DNA of 64,000 nucleotides from Marinospirillum sp035271045 (lineage in GTDB: Bacteria; Pseudomonadota; Gammaproteobacteria; Pseudomonadales; Halomonadaceae). The stretch covers positions 135,016 through 199,015 of the forward strand of contig NZ_DATESC010000001.1 in assembly GCF_035271045.1 (NCBI RefSeq), in the 5' to 3' direction. Within the stretch, counting starts at the first letter, position 1; each line of letters opens with the position of its first letter. A program made the position numbers and the translations under genes. Below the pieces are notes generated by a model. It was not told the DNA's origin, did not search any database, and saw only the letters and a list, made by a program, of their open reading frames with translations. Below are positions 1 through 8,487 of this stretch, piece after piece.

Positions 1-45
1 TTCTTAGGTAGCATGAGTTTTTCAGATCGCTGCAAGCACCTCTGA

Positions 46-61
46 CCGCCAAGGATGGCGG
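46..61. repeat. Short inverted repeat in the first 99 bases
   Basis: CCGCCA and TGGCGG form a perfect 6-bp stem around a 4-base loop. It lies downstream of the channel gene that ends at 100. No clear T-run follows on either strand, so I do not call it a terminator. I see no gene in bases 1-99. Confidence 0.3.
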
Positions 62-99
62 AATGGTGGAGCCGCTGGATCTACTTTAATTTTTTAGTC

Positions 100-720
100 T
101 TAGTCGCCCCAGCGACCAGGGGAATAGGAAAACACCGGCAAAGAAAGCTTCCAACGAATAGCCGCAAGACGTAAAGCAAGACCAAAGCTAAAAGAAGCCA
201 AAGTATTAATATCATCCGATATACCGATTGATTTTAAGTACAAATACAAACAAGCCACAACCAAAGACACGCTGGCGTAAAGCTCATGGCGCAGCACTTG
301 CGGTGTACGATTACACATAATATCGCGTAAAATACCACCAAAAATTCCCGTAGTAATTCCAGCCATAATAATCACCGGCGTTTCGTAACCAAGCCTTAAA
401 GCAACATTACAACCAATAATTGTAAACGCCACTAAACCCATCGCATCTAAAATTAAAAAAACCTGATGGAGCTTTTGCATAAAACGCGCAACCAGCATGG
501 TCGCAAGGCCTGAGCCAATGGTTAGGTAAATATAAGGTGGGTGTTGTGTCCAAGTAACAGGGTAATTGCCCAACAACATATCACGCACAGTACCGCCACC
601 TAAGGCAGTAATAAACGCAATTAAGGCAACACCAAAAAGATCCATATTACGTCGCCCAGCGGCTAGCGCACCAGACATGGCTTCGGCAGTAATGGCAATA
701 AGATAGATATAGGTAAGCAC
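100..720 (-). CDS. TRIC-family / UPF0126 (YicG-like) cation channel membrane protein
   Basis: A 206-residue, very hydrophobic protein with about seven membrane segments and two copies of the family motif: GGGTVRD at residues 41-47 and GGILRD at 127-132. The family (UPF0126, now grouped with TRIC channels) is duplicated internally in this way. Bacterial members are thought to be monovalent cation channels, and some are glycine-controlled. The start is GTG with AGGAG six bases upstream. That ribosome site lies inside the near-palindrome GCAGGACTCCTGC (721-733), just below the glycine riboswitch. Glycine-dependent expression is inferred from this layout; a direct role in glycine handling is not shown. 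Confidence 0.85.
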   Translation of the reverse strand: MLTYIYLIAITAEAMSGALAAGRRNMDLFGVALIAFITALGGGTVRDMLLGNYPVTWTQHPPYIYLTIGSGLATMLVARFMQKLHQVFLILDAMGLVAFTIIGCNVALRLGYETPVIIMAGITTGIFGGILRDIMCNRTPQVLRHELYASVSLVVACLYLYLKSIGISDDINTLASFSFGLALRLAAIRWKLSLPVFSYSPGRWGD

Positions 721-741
721 GCAGGACTCCTGCTGACAGTA

Positions 742-933
742 ATGCCTCTCCCTCTGTCCTGTGTACCTGAGAGTTTACGCAGCAATTTGCTGCTTGCCCC
801 TTCGGTGGATTGCCTAAAGCAATCGCTCTCCAGTTGGCTAATTTAAGTGAGTTCGCAGTACATGTGCCTGAGCGTTTCTGGGAGTTTGCGCCTTCGGCGG
901 AGCAGAGTGAAACTTTGCCCTCTCTCCTGCGAG
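742..933 (-). ncRNA. Tandem glycine riboswitch (gcvT-type, two aptamers)
   Basis: Reading the minus strand, two consecutive aptamers carry the family landmarks. The first has a GGAGAG-type 5' strand, CCGAAGGCGCAA and CTCAGGCA. The second has CTGGAGAGC, CCACCGAAGGGGCAA, ACTCTCAGGTA and GGACAGAGGGAGAGG. The pair ends about 20 bases before the GTG of the channel gene at 720. Paired aptamers of this type sense glycine. Genes of this channel family are known targets besides gcv operons. No T-run terminator follows the second aptamer, so control at translation initiation is the likelier mode. Confidence 0.9.
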
Positions 934-1013
934 CAAGCATTATACGGCGTTAAGTATGGAAGTGACAACTGGATTAAGCATTTTACCTTAATGCATTAAA
1001 GTATGTAGTTACG

Positions 1014-1895
1014 CTAATCAAACCCTGCCGCTTTGAAGATTGCTTTGCCTTTAGAGCCATTAATGTAGCGCCATAAGTCTTTTACGTCGTTTCTATTGCC
1101 ACCTTGCTTAGTTAAAGCAATGCCGTGAACGATAACGCCGTGGTGGTCGCTGTTAATTTTTAGCACGTCACGGCGTTGTTCGATGCCTGCTTGTACTAGA
1201 CGATTCCAAGGCAAAAAGCCTAGTGGAATTTCGTTAGTATCAATTAATGCATAAAGGTCTTGAAACACGGTTATGCTTTTTAAACGTTTTTGTACTTGCG
1301 TTTTTATATTATTACGCTCTAAGACTTCTAAAGCCGCGCGGTGATAAACGCTATCCTCTGGCATTAAGCCAATTGCGCCAGTTTGAAGTGTTACAACGCT
1401 GGTACTACGTACTGTTTCTCTGGGCGCCCATAAGCCTAAACGCCCTAAAGCCAGCACTTGTATTTCGCTAATAGTATTTTTGCGTTGCAGACTTTGTAGG
1501 TAATCCATTTCGTTACTAACGATTAAATCAAAGACATAACCATCACTAATTAGGTTGGTGTGGTCTGTGTCCTTACCTTGATGAATTCGAAACGTACTTG
1601 CTTGCTGTAATTGATAGCTATCAAGTATTTGCCCCAACACCCAATAAAGGTCTGGGGCAACGTGAATTCGAATGAGGTTAGGGTCGTCCTCTTTTCTACG
1701 GCTTTGTTTACTGTCGGGTACATAACCTTGAAAGTTAAACTGACTCATCGGCAAATCTGATTCGTTAGACGCATTTGCCCAAACTAAGGGGGGTAGCAGC
1801 AGCGTTACAAATAAAAAGATAACCCAACTATTAATAAACAAACTATTAATAAAAGAGTGGCTCATTTTTTGTGAAGTGATAAATCCATTAATCAT
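1014..1895 (-). CDS. ModA-like periplasmic substrate-binding protein
   Basis: A 293-residue protein with an N-terminal hydrophobic segment (about residues 20-40, ending near VWANA) that looks like a signal peptide. The body resembles type 2 periplasmic binding proteins of the ModA kind, with the usual C-terminal pattern (WRYINGSKGKAIFKAAGF). No permease or ATPase gene lies beside it, so the ligand and any transporter are unknown. The start is uncertain because no strong ribosome site is visible; a second ATG lies ten codons in (MSHSF). The family assignment is moderately sure, the substrate is not. Confidence 0.6.
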   Translation of the reverse strand: MINGFITSQKMSHSFINSLFINSWVIFLFVTLLLPPLVWANASNESDLPMSQFNFQGYVPDSKQSRRKEDDPNLIRIHVAPDLYWVLGQILDSYQLQQASTFRIHQGKDTDHTNLISDGYVFDLIVSNEMDYLQSLQRKNTISEIQVLALGRLGLWAPRETVRSTSVVTLQTGAIGLMPEDSVYHRAALEVLERNNIKTQVQKRLKSITVFQDLYALIDTNEIPLGFLPWNRLVQAGIEQRRDVLKINSDHHGVIVHGIALTKQGGNRNDVKDLWRYINGSKGKAIFKAAGFD

Positions 1896-2049
1896 TGTAT
1901 TATTCTAAGGTCTGTTGTGGGTATTGGGTAGGCTAATGCTAGTAATCTTACCGATTGAAGTACGCTTTGCCTATCGCTCTTTTGTTGCTTGGCTGTTAAT
2001 CTGCTTACCTTTTAACGCACAAATGTAAAACGGATTGTTAAGACACGCG

Positions 2050-4491
2050 ATGATAACTCCTAAGCCACTGCCACTCAGTAAATTGTATAAAGCTTGCCGC
2101 GTTAGCGATTTTAGTTTTGAAGACACCCAAGTTATCCCACCCTTAGACACGTTTATCGGCCAAGCGCGTGCAGAAGAAGCATTACGTTTTGGTACAGCAA
2201 TTAACCATAAAGGTTACAGTATTTTTGCGGTGGGGCATGACGGGTTAGGTAAACGCACGATGGTGCGGCGCTTTTTAGAGCAACGGTCGGCAAAAATGCC
2301 AGCACCTTCTGATTGGCTGTATTTACATGATTTTGTAAACCCACGTAAGCCTTGGGCTGTTCGCTTGCCTTGTGGTTTAGGGCAGGTTTTTAAGACCGAT
2401 TTACAAGCTTTTATTTTAGATTTAAAACAAGCCATTCCAGCGGCTTTTGATAACGAAGGTTTTTTTGAACGCGCTGAAAAAATTAAAGATACGTCAGCTG
2501 AATTGCAATCACAGGCATTAAAAGCTTTAGCCGTAGAAGCTGAACCGCTGCATTTAAAACTCGTTTTGCAATCACCAGGCGGTTATATGTTTGTGCCTGC
2601 CGATGAAAACGGCCAGCCTATGGATGCCGATGTTTTTGCTAATTTAGATGAGGCGCTGCGCCGTATTTTTCGTGAAGCCATTGAAACGATGGAAAAAAAG
2701 CTGCGCTTGGTGTTGCGCCAGTTAGGTCAGCTAGAAAAGCAAAGCCGTTTAGAGCAACAGGCATTAAATGAAGAAGTGACTAATGATGCGATGGGTGATG
2801 GCTTAGAAGCATTGCAAGAGAAATACGCTGAGTTCCCTAGAATTGCTGGCTACTTAACCGCTTTACACAAAGATTTATTAGACAACTTAGCCATTTTTTT
2901 AGACTTGGATGAAGATGAAGAAGATGCGGTTGCCAGTGTGTCGCCAGATAAACGCATTCCTACCCGTTATCAGGTGAATTTGGTGATTAGCCATACGGCC
3001 AGTGACCATGCGCCGGTGATTGAAGAAGCTTTGCCAACGCACAATAATCTGGTTGGACACATTGAAAATGTGACTTATCAAGGTACGGTAGCAACCGATT
3101 TTTCGTTAATTCGCCCCGGTGCTTTACACCGTGCTAATGGTGGTTTTTTATTATTAAATGCCGAGCGTATTTTAAGCCAACCCTATGCTTGGGATGGTTT
3201 AAAGCTGGCGCTGCGTACTGGTTGTTTACGCATTGATACGCTAGAACGCCAATTGTCGGTGTCGGGTAGTGTTTCCTTAGAACCAGAACCGATCCCGTTA
3301 AATTGTACCGTTGCTTTATTGGGCGATTATAATGTTTTAAACGCGCTGCAAGACCAAGATCCTGAATTTATGGAGCTGTTTAAAGTTGTGGCCGAGTTTG
3401 AAACAGAAATGCCGCGCAGTGTTCCCAATCAGCGTTTATACACACGCCTTATTGCCAGCATGGTAGCAAGTGAAAACTTATTGCCGGTGAGTAAGCAAGG
3501 CGTGATGCGAATCATTGAAGAAGCCTCGCGGATGGCGGAGCATCAAGGCAAAATTTCTTTAAATGCGGCTGAGTTAAGCCATTTATTGCGTGAAGCCGAT
3601 TACCTTGCCACTTGTGAAATGAAGCAGCGCATTGAAGTAGAAGACGTGCGTAAAGCGTTACAAGCACGCCGCCGCCGTGGGGGTAGTTACCCTGAGCAGA
3701 TGCTAGAGTCGATTACCCAAGACTTTATTATGATTAGCAGCAGCGGTGAGCGCATTGGTCAGGTGAATGGTTTAACCGTTGTAGGCGGGCATGATTTTTA
3801 TCACGGTCAGCCATCGCGGATTACTGCCCGTGTACATTATGGCAATGGTGATGTGCTGGACATTGAACGCAGCGTGCATTTAGGCGGTTCACTGCATTCT
3901 AAAGGCGTGATGATTTTAACCGGCTTTTTATGCGGCTTATTTGGTGCTGAAGACACTTTACCTTTAGATGCTAGTTTGGTATTTGAGCAATCTTATGCCG
4001 GTGTGGACGGTGATTCGGCTTCTTTGGCTGAGTTGGTGTGCTTGCTGTCGGCAATGGCTGAATTGCCAGTTAAGCAAAGCCTTGCCATGACTGGTTCGAT
4101 TAACCAGTTGGGCGAAGTGCAACCGATTGGCGGCGTTAATGAAAAAATTGAAGGCTTTTTTGAAGTCTGCCAAGCGCGTGGTTTAACCGGCAAGCAAGGT
4201 GTGATTATTCCGCAGCAGAATGTGATGCAACTAATGCTGCGCGAAGAAGTCTTGGAAGCCGTTAAGCAAAAGCAGTTTCACATTTGGGCGGTGAGCCAAG
4301 TGGAAGAAGCCGTGCAACTGTTGCTGGGTTTGCCGGCTAAAAAAGTTTATGAAAAAATAGCCGAACGCTTAGACCGTCTACGTGATAAAGACGATGACGA
4401 CGATGATGAAGACGAAGACGATGATTCTAAAGAGCGCCCTAAAAAAAGCCTGAAAAAAGCCATTAAAAGTGAGCCAGTAAAAAATGATTGA
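2050..4491 (+). CDS. Lon-like ATP-dependent protease (AAA/LonB-type, S16 family)
   Basis: An 813-residue protein of the Lon-related family that has an AAA_32-type ATPase and a C-terminal S16 protease but no Lon N-terminal substrate domain. The P-loop GHDGLGKR lies near residue 65. The catalytic serine is in VDGDSASLAEL and the lysine in GVNEKIEGFF, both near residues 650-700. The protein ends in a run of about 15 Asp/Glu followed by a Lys-rich stretch, an unusual charged tail. The ATG at 2050 is used; an upstream in-frame TTG at 2035 cannot be excluded, as neither has a strong ribosome site. It overlaps serS by 8 bp, implying co-translation. Substrates are unknown. Confidence 0.85.
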   Translation: MITPKPLPLSKLYKACRVSDFSFEDTQVIPPLDTFIGQARAEEALRFGTAINHKGYSIFAVGHDGLGKRTMVRRFLEQRSAKMPAPSDWLYLHDFVNPRKPWAVRLPCGLGQVFKTDLQAFILDLKQAIPAAFDNEGFFERAEKIKDTSAELQSQALKALAVEAEPLHLKLVLQSPGGYMFVPADENGQPMDADVFANLDEALRRIFREAIETMEKKLRLVLRQLGQLEKQSRLEQQALNEEVTNDAMGDGLEALQEKYAEFPRIAGYLTALHKDLLDNLAIFLDLDEDEEDAVASVSPDKRIPTRYQVNLVISHTASDHAPVIEEALPTHNNLVGHIENVTYQGTVATDFSLIRPGALHRANGGFLLLNAERILSQPYAWDGLKLALRTGCLRIDTLERQLSVSGSVSLEPEPIPLNCTVALLGDYNVLNALQDQDPEFMELFKVVAEFETEMPRSVPNQRLYTRLIASMVASENLLPVSKQGVMRIIEEASRMAEHQGKISLNAAELSHLLREADYLATCEMKQRIEVEDVRKALQARRRRGGSYPEQMLESITQDFIMISSSGERIGQVNGLTVVGGHDFYHGQPSRITARVHYGNGDVLDIERSVHLGGSLHSKGVMILTGFLCGLFGAEDTLPLDASLVFEQSYAGVDGDSASLAELVCLLSAMAELPVKQSLAMTGSINQLGEVQPIGGVNEKIEGFFEVCQARGLTGKQGVIIPQQNVMQLMLREEVLEAVKQKQFHIWAVSQVEEAVQLLLGLPAKKVYEKIAERLDRLRDKDDDDDDEDEDDDSKERPKKSLKKAIKSEPVKND

Positions 4492-5755
4492 TACCAAGTT
4501 ATTACGCACCGAATTAGATAGCGTTGCAGCCAGTCTAGCCAAACGTGGTTTTGTATTAGATAAAGCGGTCTTTATTGCCTTAGAAGAGCAACGTAAAACG
4601 TTACAAATACAAACCGAAGCCTTGCAAGCTCAGCGCAACGCCAGCGCCAAAAGCATTGGTAAAGCTAAAGCATCGGGTGCAGATATTCAGCCCTTGTTAG
4701 ATGAAGTAGCCAGCTTAGGCGATCAATTAGATACTGCTAAAAATCAGCTCAACGAAGTACAAACGCGTTATCAAGACTTGTTGGCTACGTTGCCTAATTT
4801 GCCGCATGAATCGGTACCTGTGGGTAAAAGTGAAGAAGACAACCAAGAAGTGCGCCGTTGGAGTGAGCCGCCAAGTTTTGATTTTTCTATAAAAGACCAT
4901 GTGGATTTAGGTGATAGCAGTGGTTTGTTAGATTTTGAAACCGCAGCGAAATTGACGGGTACAAGGTTTAACCTGATGCGTGGTGGCTTGGCACGTTTAC
5001 ACCGTGCATTGGCGCAATTTATGTTAAATACCCAAGTTGATGACCACGGTTATGAAGAATGCAATGTGCCGTTGATTGTTAATGCCGATAGTTTATACGG
5101 CACAGGTCAGTTACCTAAGTTTTCTGAAGACTTGTTTAAGCTAAATGTTGAGCAAGATTATTATTTGATTCCGACGGCTGAAGTGCCGCTAACTAACATT
5201 GCACGTGATGATATTCTTGCTGCTGAACAATTGCCGGTAAAACTGACCGCATTAAGCGCGTGTTTCCGTTCTGAAGCGGGCGCGTATGGTAAAGACACGC
5301 GTGGCATGATTCGTCAACACCAGTTTGAAAAAGTAGAAATGGTGCAGCTGGTTCATCCTGACACTTCTTACGCTGCGTTAGAAGAAATGGTAGGTCATGC
5401 TGAAGCTATTTTACAAAAGCTTGAATTACCTTACCGTGTGCTTACGCTGTGTACGGGCGATATGGGCTTTGGCGCAACCAAAACCTATGACTTAGAAGTT
5501 TGGATACCTAGCCAAGACACTTACCGTGAAATCTCTTCCATCTCTAACTGTGAAGATTTTCAAGCCCGTCGTATGCAAGCCCGCTTTCGTAACTCAGAAA
5601 CAGGCAAGCCAGAATTAGTGCATACCTTAAATGGTTCAGGCTTAGCGGTAGGTCGTTGTTTAGTCGCCGTGATGGAAAACTACCAACAAGTCGATGGCAA
5701 AATTAAAGTGCCTGAAGTGCTGAAAGCGTATATGGGTGGTTTGGAATTTGTTTAA
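4484..5755 (+). CDS. serS: Seryl-tRNA synthetase
   Basis: A 423-residue class II aminoacyl-tRNA synthetase that charges tRNA-Ser (and tRNA-Sec where present). The N-terminal 100 residues form the long antiparallel coiled coil that binds tRNA. Motif 2 is visible as FRSEAGAYGKDTRG and motif 3 as NGSGLAVGR near the C-terminus. The length is normal for bacteria. The start overlaps the end of the Lon-like gene by 8 bp. Confidence 0.97.
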   Translation: MIDTKLLRTELDSVAASLAKRGFVLDKAVFIALEEQRKTLQIQTEALQAQRNASAKSIGKAKASGADIQPLLDEVASLGDQLDTAKNQLNEVQTRYQDLLATLPNLPHESVPVGKSEEDNQEVRRWSEPPSFDFSIKDHVDLGDSSGLLDFETAAKLTGTRFNLMRGGLARLHRALAQFMLNTQVDDHGYEECNVPLIVNADSLYGTGQLPKFSEDLFKLNVEQDYYLIPTAEVPLTNIARDDILAAEQLPVKLTALSACFRSEAGAYGKDTRGMIRQHQFEKVEMVQLVHPDTSYAALEEMVGHAEAILQKLELPYRVLTLCTGDMGFGATKTYDLEVWIPSQDTYREISSISNCEDFQARRMQARFRNSETGKPELVHTLNGSGLAVGRCLVAVMENYQQVDGKIKVPEVLKAYMGGLEFV

Positions 5756-5773
5756 TCGTTATTGATTTGCTGC

Positions 5774-5810
5774 TAAAAACTTCGCCGTTGTATTTGCAAC
5801 TGGCGAAGTT
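5774..5810 (-). terminator. Intrinsic terminator between serS and rfbC
   Basis: AACTTCGCC and GGCGAAGTT make a 9-bp stem. On the minus strand the stem is followed by TTTTTA, so it best serves the leftward rfbBAC operon. It may also slow rightward transcription from serS, but the plus-strand T-tract is poor. Confidence 0.65.
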
Positions 5811-5853
5811 TCAATTTAGGTGTGCTTGATGGCGTTTTAGGCGGGTTTTTTTA

Positions 5854-6375
5854 CTATAGCCCAGAATACTGCTGATCTTTTTCAGACAGTTGCACGTCTT
5901 GCAACGGCCATTGAATGTTTAGTAAAGGGCAATCCCAAGCCACGCCGCCTTCATCTGAAGGGTCGTAATAGTCGGTACACTTGTACACAAAATCAACTTC
6001 ATCACTAATCACACAAAAACCATGTGCATAACCGGGTGGAACCCATAGTTGGCGATGGTTGTCTTCATTTAATTCAACGCCAACGTATTGCCCATAGGTT
6101 GGTGATTCTGGGTTGATGTCTGCTACTACATCATAAACAGCACCACGAATAACGCTAACTAATTTGCCCTGTGGCTTGGTTTTTTGAAAGTGTAAACCGC
6201 GCAACACACCCTTGCGTGAGCGTGAATGGTTGTCTTGAATAAATGCCAATTCAATACCGACTAATGCTTGGTAGCGTTGGGCGCTGTAAGTTTCTTTAAA
6301 AAAGCCACGGTGATCGCCAAAAACTTTTGGCTCAATAATTTTTACACCGGCTAAAATCGTCTCGATTACTTTCAT
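5854..6375 (-). CDS. rfbC: dTDP-4-dehydrorhamnose 3,5-epimerase
   Basis: A 173-residue RmlC-type cupin that epimerises dTDP-4-keto-6-deoxyglucose at C3 and C5 in dTDP-L-rhamnose synthesis. The family blocks are visible: FGDHRGFFKETYS, FIQDNHSRS, GVLRGLHFQ and WVPPGYAHGFCV. It is the last gene of a leftward rfbB-rfbA-rfbC operon, 32 bp after rfbA. The reductase gene rfbD, which usually belongs to the set, is not beside it. Confidence 0.93.
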   Translation of the reverse strand: MKVIETILAGVKIIEPKVFGDHRGFFKETYSAQRYQALVGIELAFIQDNHSRSRKGVLRGLHFQKTKPQGKLVSVIRGAVYDVVADINPESPTYGQYVGVELNEDNHRQLWVPPGYAHGFCVISDEVDFVYKCTDYYDPSDEGGVAWDCPLLNIQWPLQDVQLSEKDQQYSGL

Positions 6376-6407
6376 TTTATTTCATTACCTTTATTCTTAA
6401 CCTTTAA

Positions 6408-7325
6408 TTACTTTTGCTCTTTTGCTAGGCTAAGTAGGTACTGGCCATAACCTGTTTTAGCCAAAAATTCGCCCTGTATTTGCAGTTGTTCGCGGGTTAG
6501 CCAGCCGTTGCGATAAGCAATTTCTTCTAAGCAAGCAATTTTAAGCCCTTGACGGTGTTCAACCGTTTGTACAAACATACCTGCATCCAAAAGGCTTTCG
6601 TGTGTGCCTGTGTCCAGCCAAGCAAAGCCACGCCCTAATAGTTCGACATTTAAGTCGCCACGGTCTAAATAGGCTTGGTTAACGCTGGTGATTTCTAGTT
6701 CGCCACGGTGTGAAGGTTTCACTTGTTTAGCAATGGCTACCACGTCGTTATCGTAAAAATATAAGCCGGTAACAGCATAGTTGGATTTTGGATTGGCTGG
6801 TTTCTCTTCAATGCTTAATGCATTACCTTGGGCATCAAACTCAACCACACCAAAGCGTTCTGGGTCACTAACAAGGTAGCCGAACACTGTTGCACCCGTT
6901 GCGCGGCTAACGGCCGATTTCAGTTGTTTACCAAAGCTTTGGCCATAAAAAATATTGTCGCCTAGCACTAAGCAAACATTGCTATCACCAATAAATTCTT
7001 TACCGATGATAAAGGCTTGGGCTAAGCCATCTGGCGAGGGTTGTTCGGCATAGCTAAGCTCAATACCATAATCTGAGCCATCACCGAGTAATTTTTGAAA
7101 ATTAGGCAAGTCTTCAGGCGTAGATATAATTAAAATTTCACGAATACCCGCCAACATTAATACCGATAAGGGGTAAAAAATCATTGGCTTGTCGTAAATA
7201 GGCAATAACTGTTTAGAAACACCTTTAGTGATGGGGTATAAACGTGTGCCGCTACCACCGGCAAGTACAATGCCTTTAGTGTTATTAGGGTTTTTGCTGG
7301 TATCTGTATTGATATGAGGATTCAT
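6408..7325 (-). CDS. rfbA: Glucose-1-phosphate thymidylyltransferase
   Basis: A 305-residue nucleotidyltransferase that makes dTDP-glucose, the first step of the dTDP-rhamnose route. The N-terminal signature LAGGSGTRLYP and the VLGDNIFYG block are present. I start it at the ATG at 7325, which overlaps the rfbB stop as TAATG. A longer reading frame continues upstream but is only the overlap with rfbB. The first 18 residues before GIVLAGG are longer than in most homologues and rich in Asn and Thr. Confidence 0.94.
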   Translation of the reverse strand: MNPHINTDTSKNPNNTKGIVLAGGSGTRLYPITKGVSKQLLPIYDKPMIFYPLSVLMLAGIREILIISTPEDLPNFQKLLGDGSDYGIELSYAEQPSPDGLAQAFIIGKEFIGDSNVCLVLGDNIFYGQSFGKQLKSAVSRATGATVFGYLVSDPERFGVVEFDAQGNALSIEEKPANPKSNYAVTGLYFYDNDVVAIAKQVKPSHRGELEITSVNQAYLDRGDLNVELLGRGFAWLDTGTHESLLDAGMFVQTVEHRQGLKIACLEEIAYRNGWLTREQLQIQGEFLAKTGYGQYLLSLAKEQK

Positions 7326-8398
7326 TAGTATGCGACTCCTAAGCGTTCGCGCTGATAGCTGCCATCTTGTACGCGCTGGCACCATTGTTGGTTGTCTAAA
7401 TACCACTGGACTGTTTTACCCAGACCGGATTCAAACGTTTCTTGTGGCTTCCAGCCAAGTTCTTGCTCAATTTTGCTGGCATCTATAGCGTAACGGCGGT
7501 CGTGGCCAGGACGATCAGCAACGTAGGTTATTTGTTCGGCATAGCTGGTTTTGGTGGGCACTCGTTTATCTAAAATATTGCAGATGGTTTGTACGACTTC
7601 TAAGTTTTGCTTTTCGTTATGGCCGCCAATGTTGTAGGTTTCACCAACTTTGCCTTGAGTTGCTACTAGGTAAAGTGCGCGAGCATGGTCTTCAACATAT
7701 AACCAGTCACGAATCTGGTCGCCTTTACCATAAATAGGCAGCGGTTTGCCTTCCAGCGCATTTAAAATCACTAATGGGATTAATTTTTCTGGAAAATGAT
7801 AAGGGCCGTAGTTATTAGAACAGTTAGTAATTAGCGTTGGAAAGCCATAGGTGCGTAACCAAGCCCTAACTAAATGGTCGGAGCTAGCTTTGCTAGCCGA
7901 ATAAGGGCTGCTGGGCTGGTAAGCGGTGGTTTCTGTAAACAGGTGTTCAGTGGCATTGGCTTGGTCGCTAGGGTGGGGTAAGTCGCCATACACTTCATCG
8001 GTAGAAATGTGATGAAAGCGAAACGCTGATTTGCGCTCAACATCAAGTGCATTCCAATAAGTCCGTGCGGCTTCTAAGAGGGTATAAGTACCCACTATAT
8101 TAGTTTGAATGAACTCAGCAGGGCCATCAATTGAGCGGTCGACGTGACTTTCAGCAGCTAGGTGCATTATTGCATCGGGCTGATACTGCTTAAATACGCG
8201 ATCTAACTCTGTACGATTACAGATATCAACCTGTTCAAAAGCATAACGTGGGTCTTCACCGACGGCTAACAGGTTTTCTAAATTACCTGCGTAAGTGAGT
8301 TTATCGAGGTTAATAACGCTATCTTGGGTATTAGTAATAATATGACGGATAACGGCAGAACCGATAAAACCCGCACCACCGGTAACAAGAATTTTCAT
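7325..8398 (-). CDS. rfbB: dTDP-glucose 4,6-dehydratase
   Basis: A 357-residue extended short-chain dehydrogenase that converts dTDP-glucose to dTDP-4-keto-6-deoxyglucose. The NAD-binding motif GGAGFIGS is at residues 7-14, followed by HLAAESHVDRSI and the catalytic pattern YSASKASSD. It is the first gene of the rfbBAC operon and is coupled to rfbA by a TAATG overlap. The product feeds the surface polysaccharide pathway. Confidence 0.95.
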   Translation of the reverse strand: MKILVTGGAGFIGSAVIRHIITNTQDSVINLDKLTYAGNLENLLAVGEDPRYAFEQVDICNRTELDRVFKQYQPDAIMHLAAESHVDRSIDGPAEFIQTNIVGTYTLLEAARTYWNALDVERKSAFRFHHISTDEVYGDLPHPSDQANATEHLFTETTAYQPSSPYSASKASSDHLVRAWLRTYGFPTLITNCSNNYGPYHFPEKLIPLVILNALEGKPLPIYGKGDQIRDWLYVEDHARALYLVATQGKVGETYNIGGHNEKQNLEVVQTICNILDKRVPTKTSYAEQITYVADRPGHDRRYAIDASKIEQELGWKPQETFESGLGKTVQWYLDNQQWCQRVQDGSYQRERLGVAY

Positions 8399-8487
8399 GA
8401 GGTCACTTTAAAGGTAAATTAAATGTAAAAAATAAGTTGTTTGAAAAGGCTAATTAGGTACAAAACGGTGCATAGAATAACATTTCT

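Noticed and set aside
46..61. Terminator of the TRIC-family gene
   Set aside because: The hairpin has only 6 bp and no T-tract on the minus strand.
647..940. A 97-codon minus-strand open frame over the glycine riboswitch
   Set aside because: It spans both aptamers and the start of the channel gene. The translated sequence has no family character; the riboswitch explains the conservation.
7326..7406. N-terminal extension of rfbA by 27 codons
   Set aside because: It lies wholly inside the end of rfbB in another frame. The ATG at 7325 with TAATG overlap fits the family length better.
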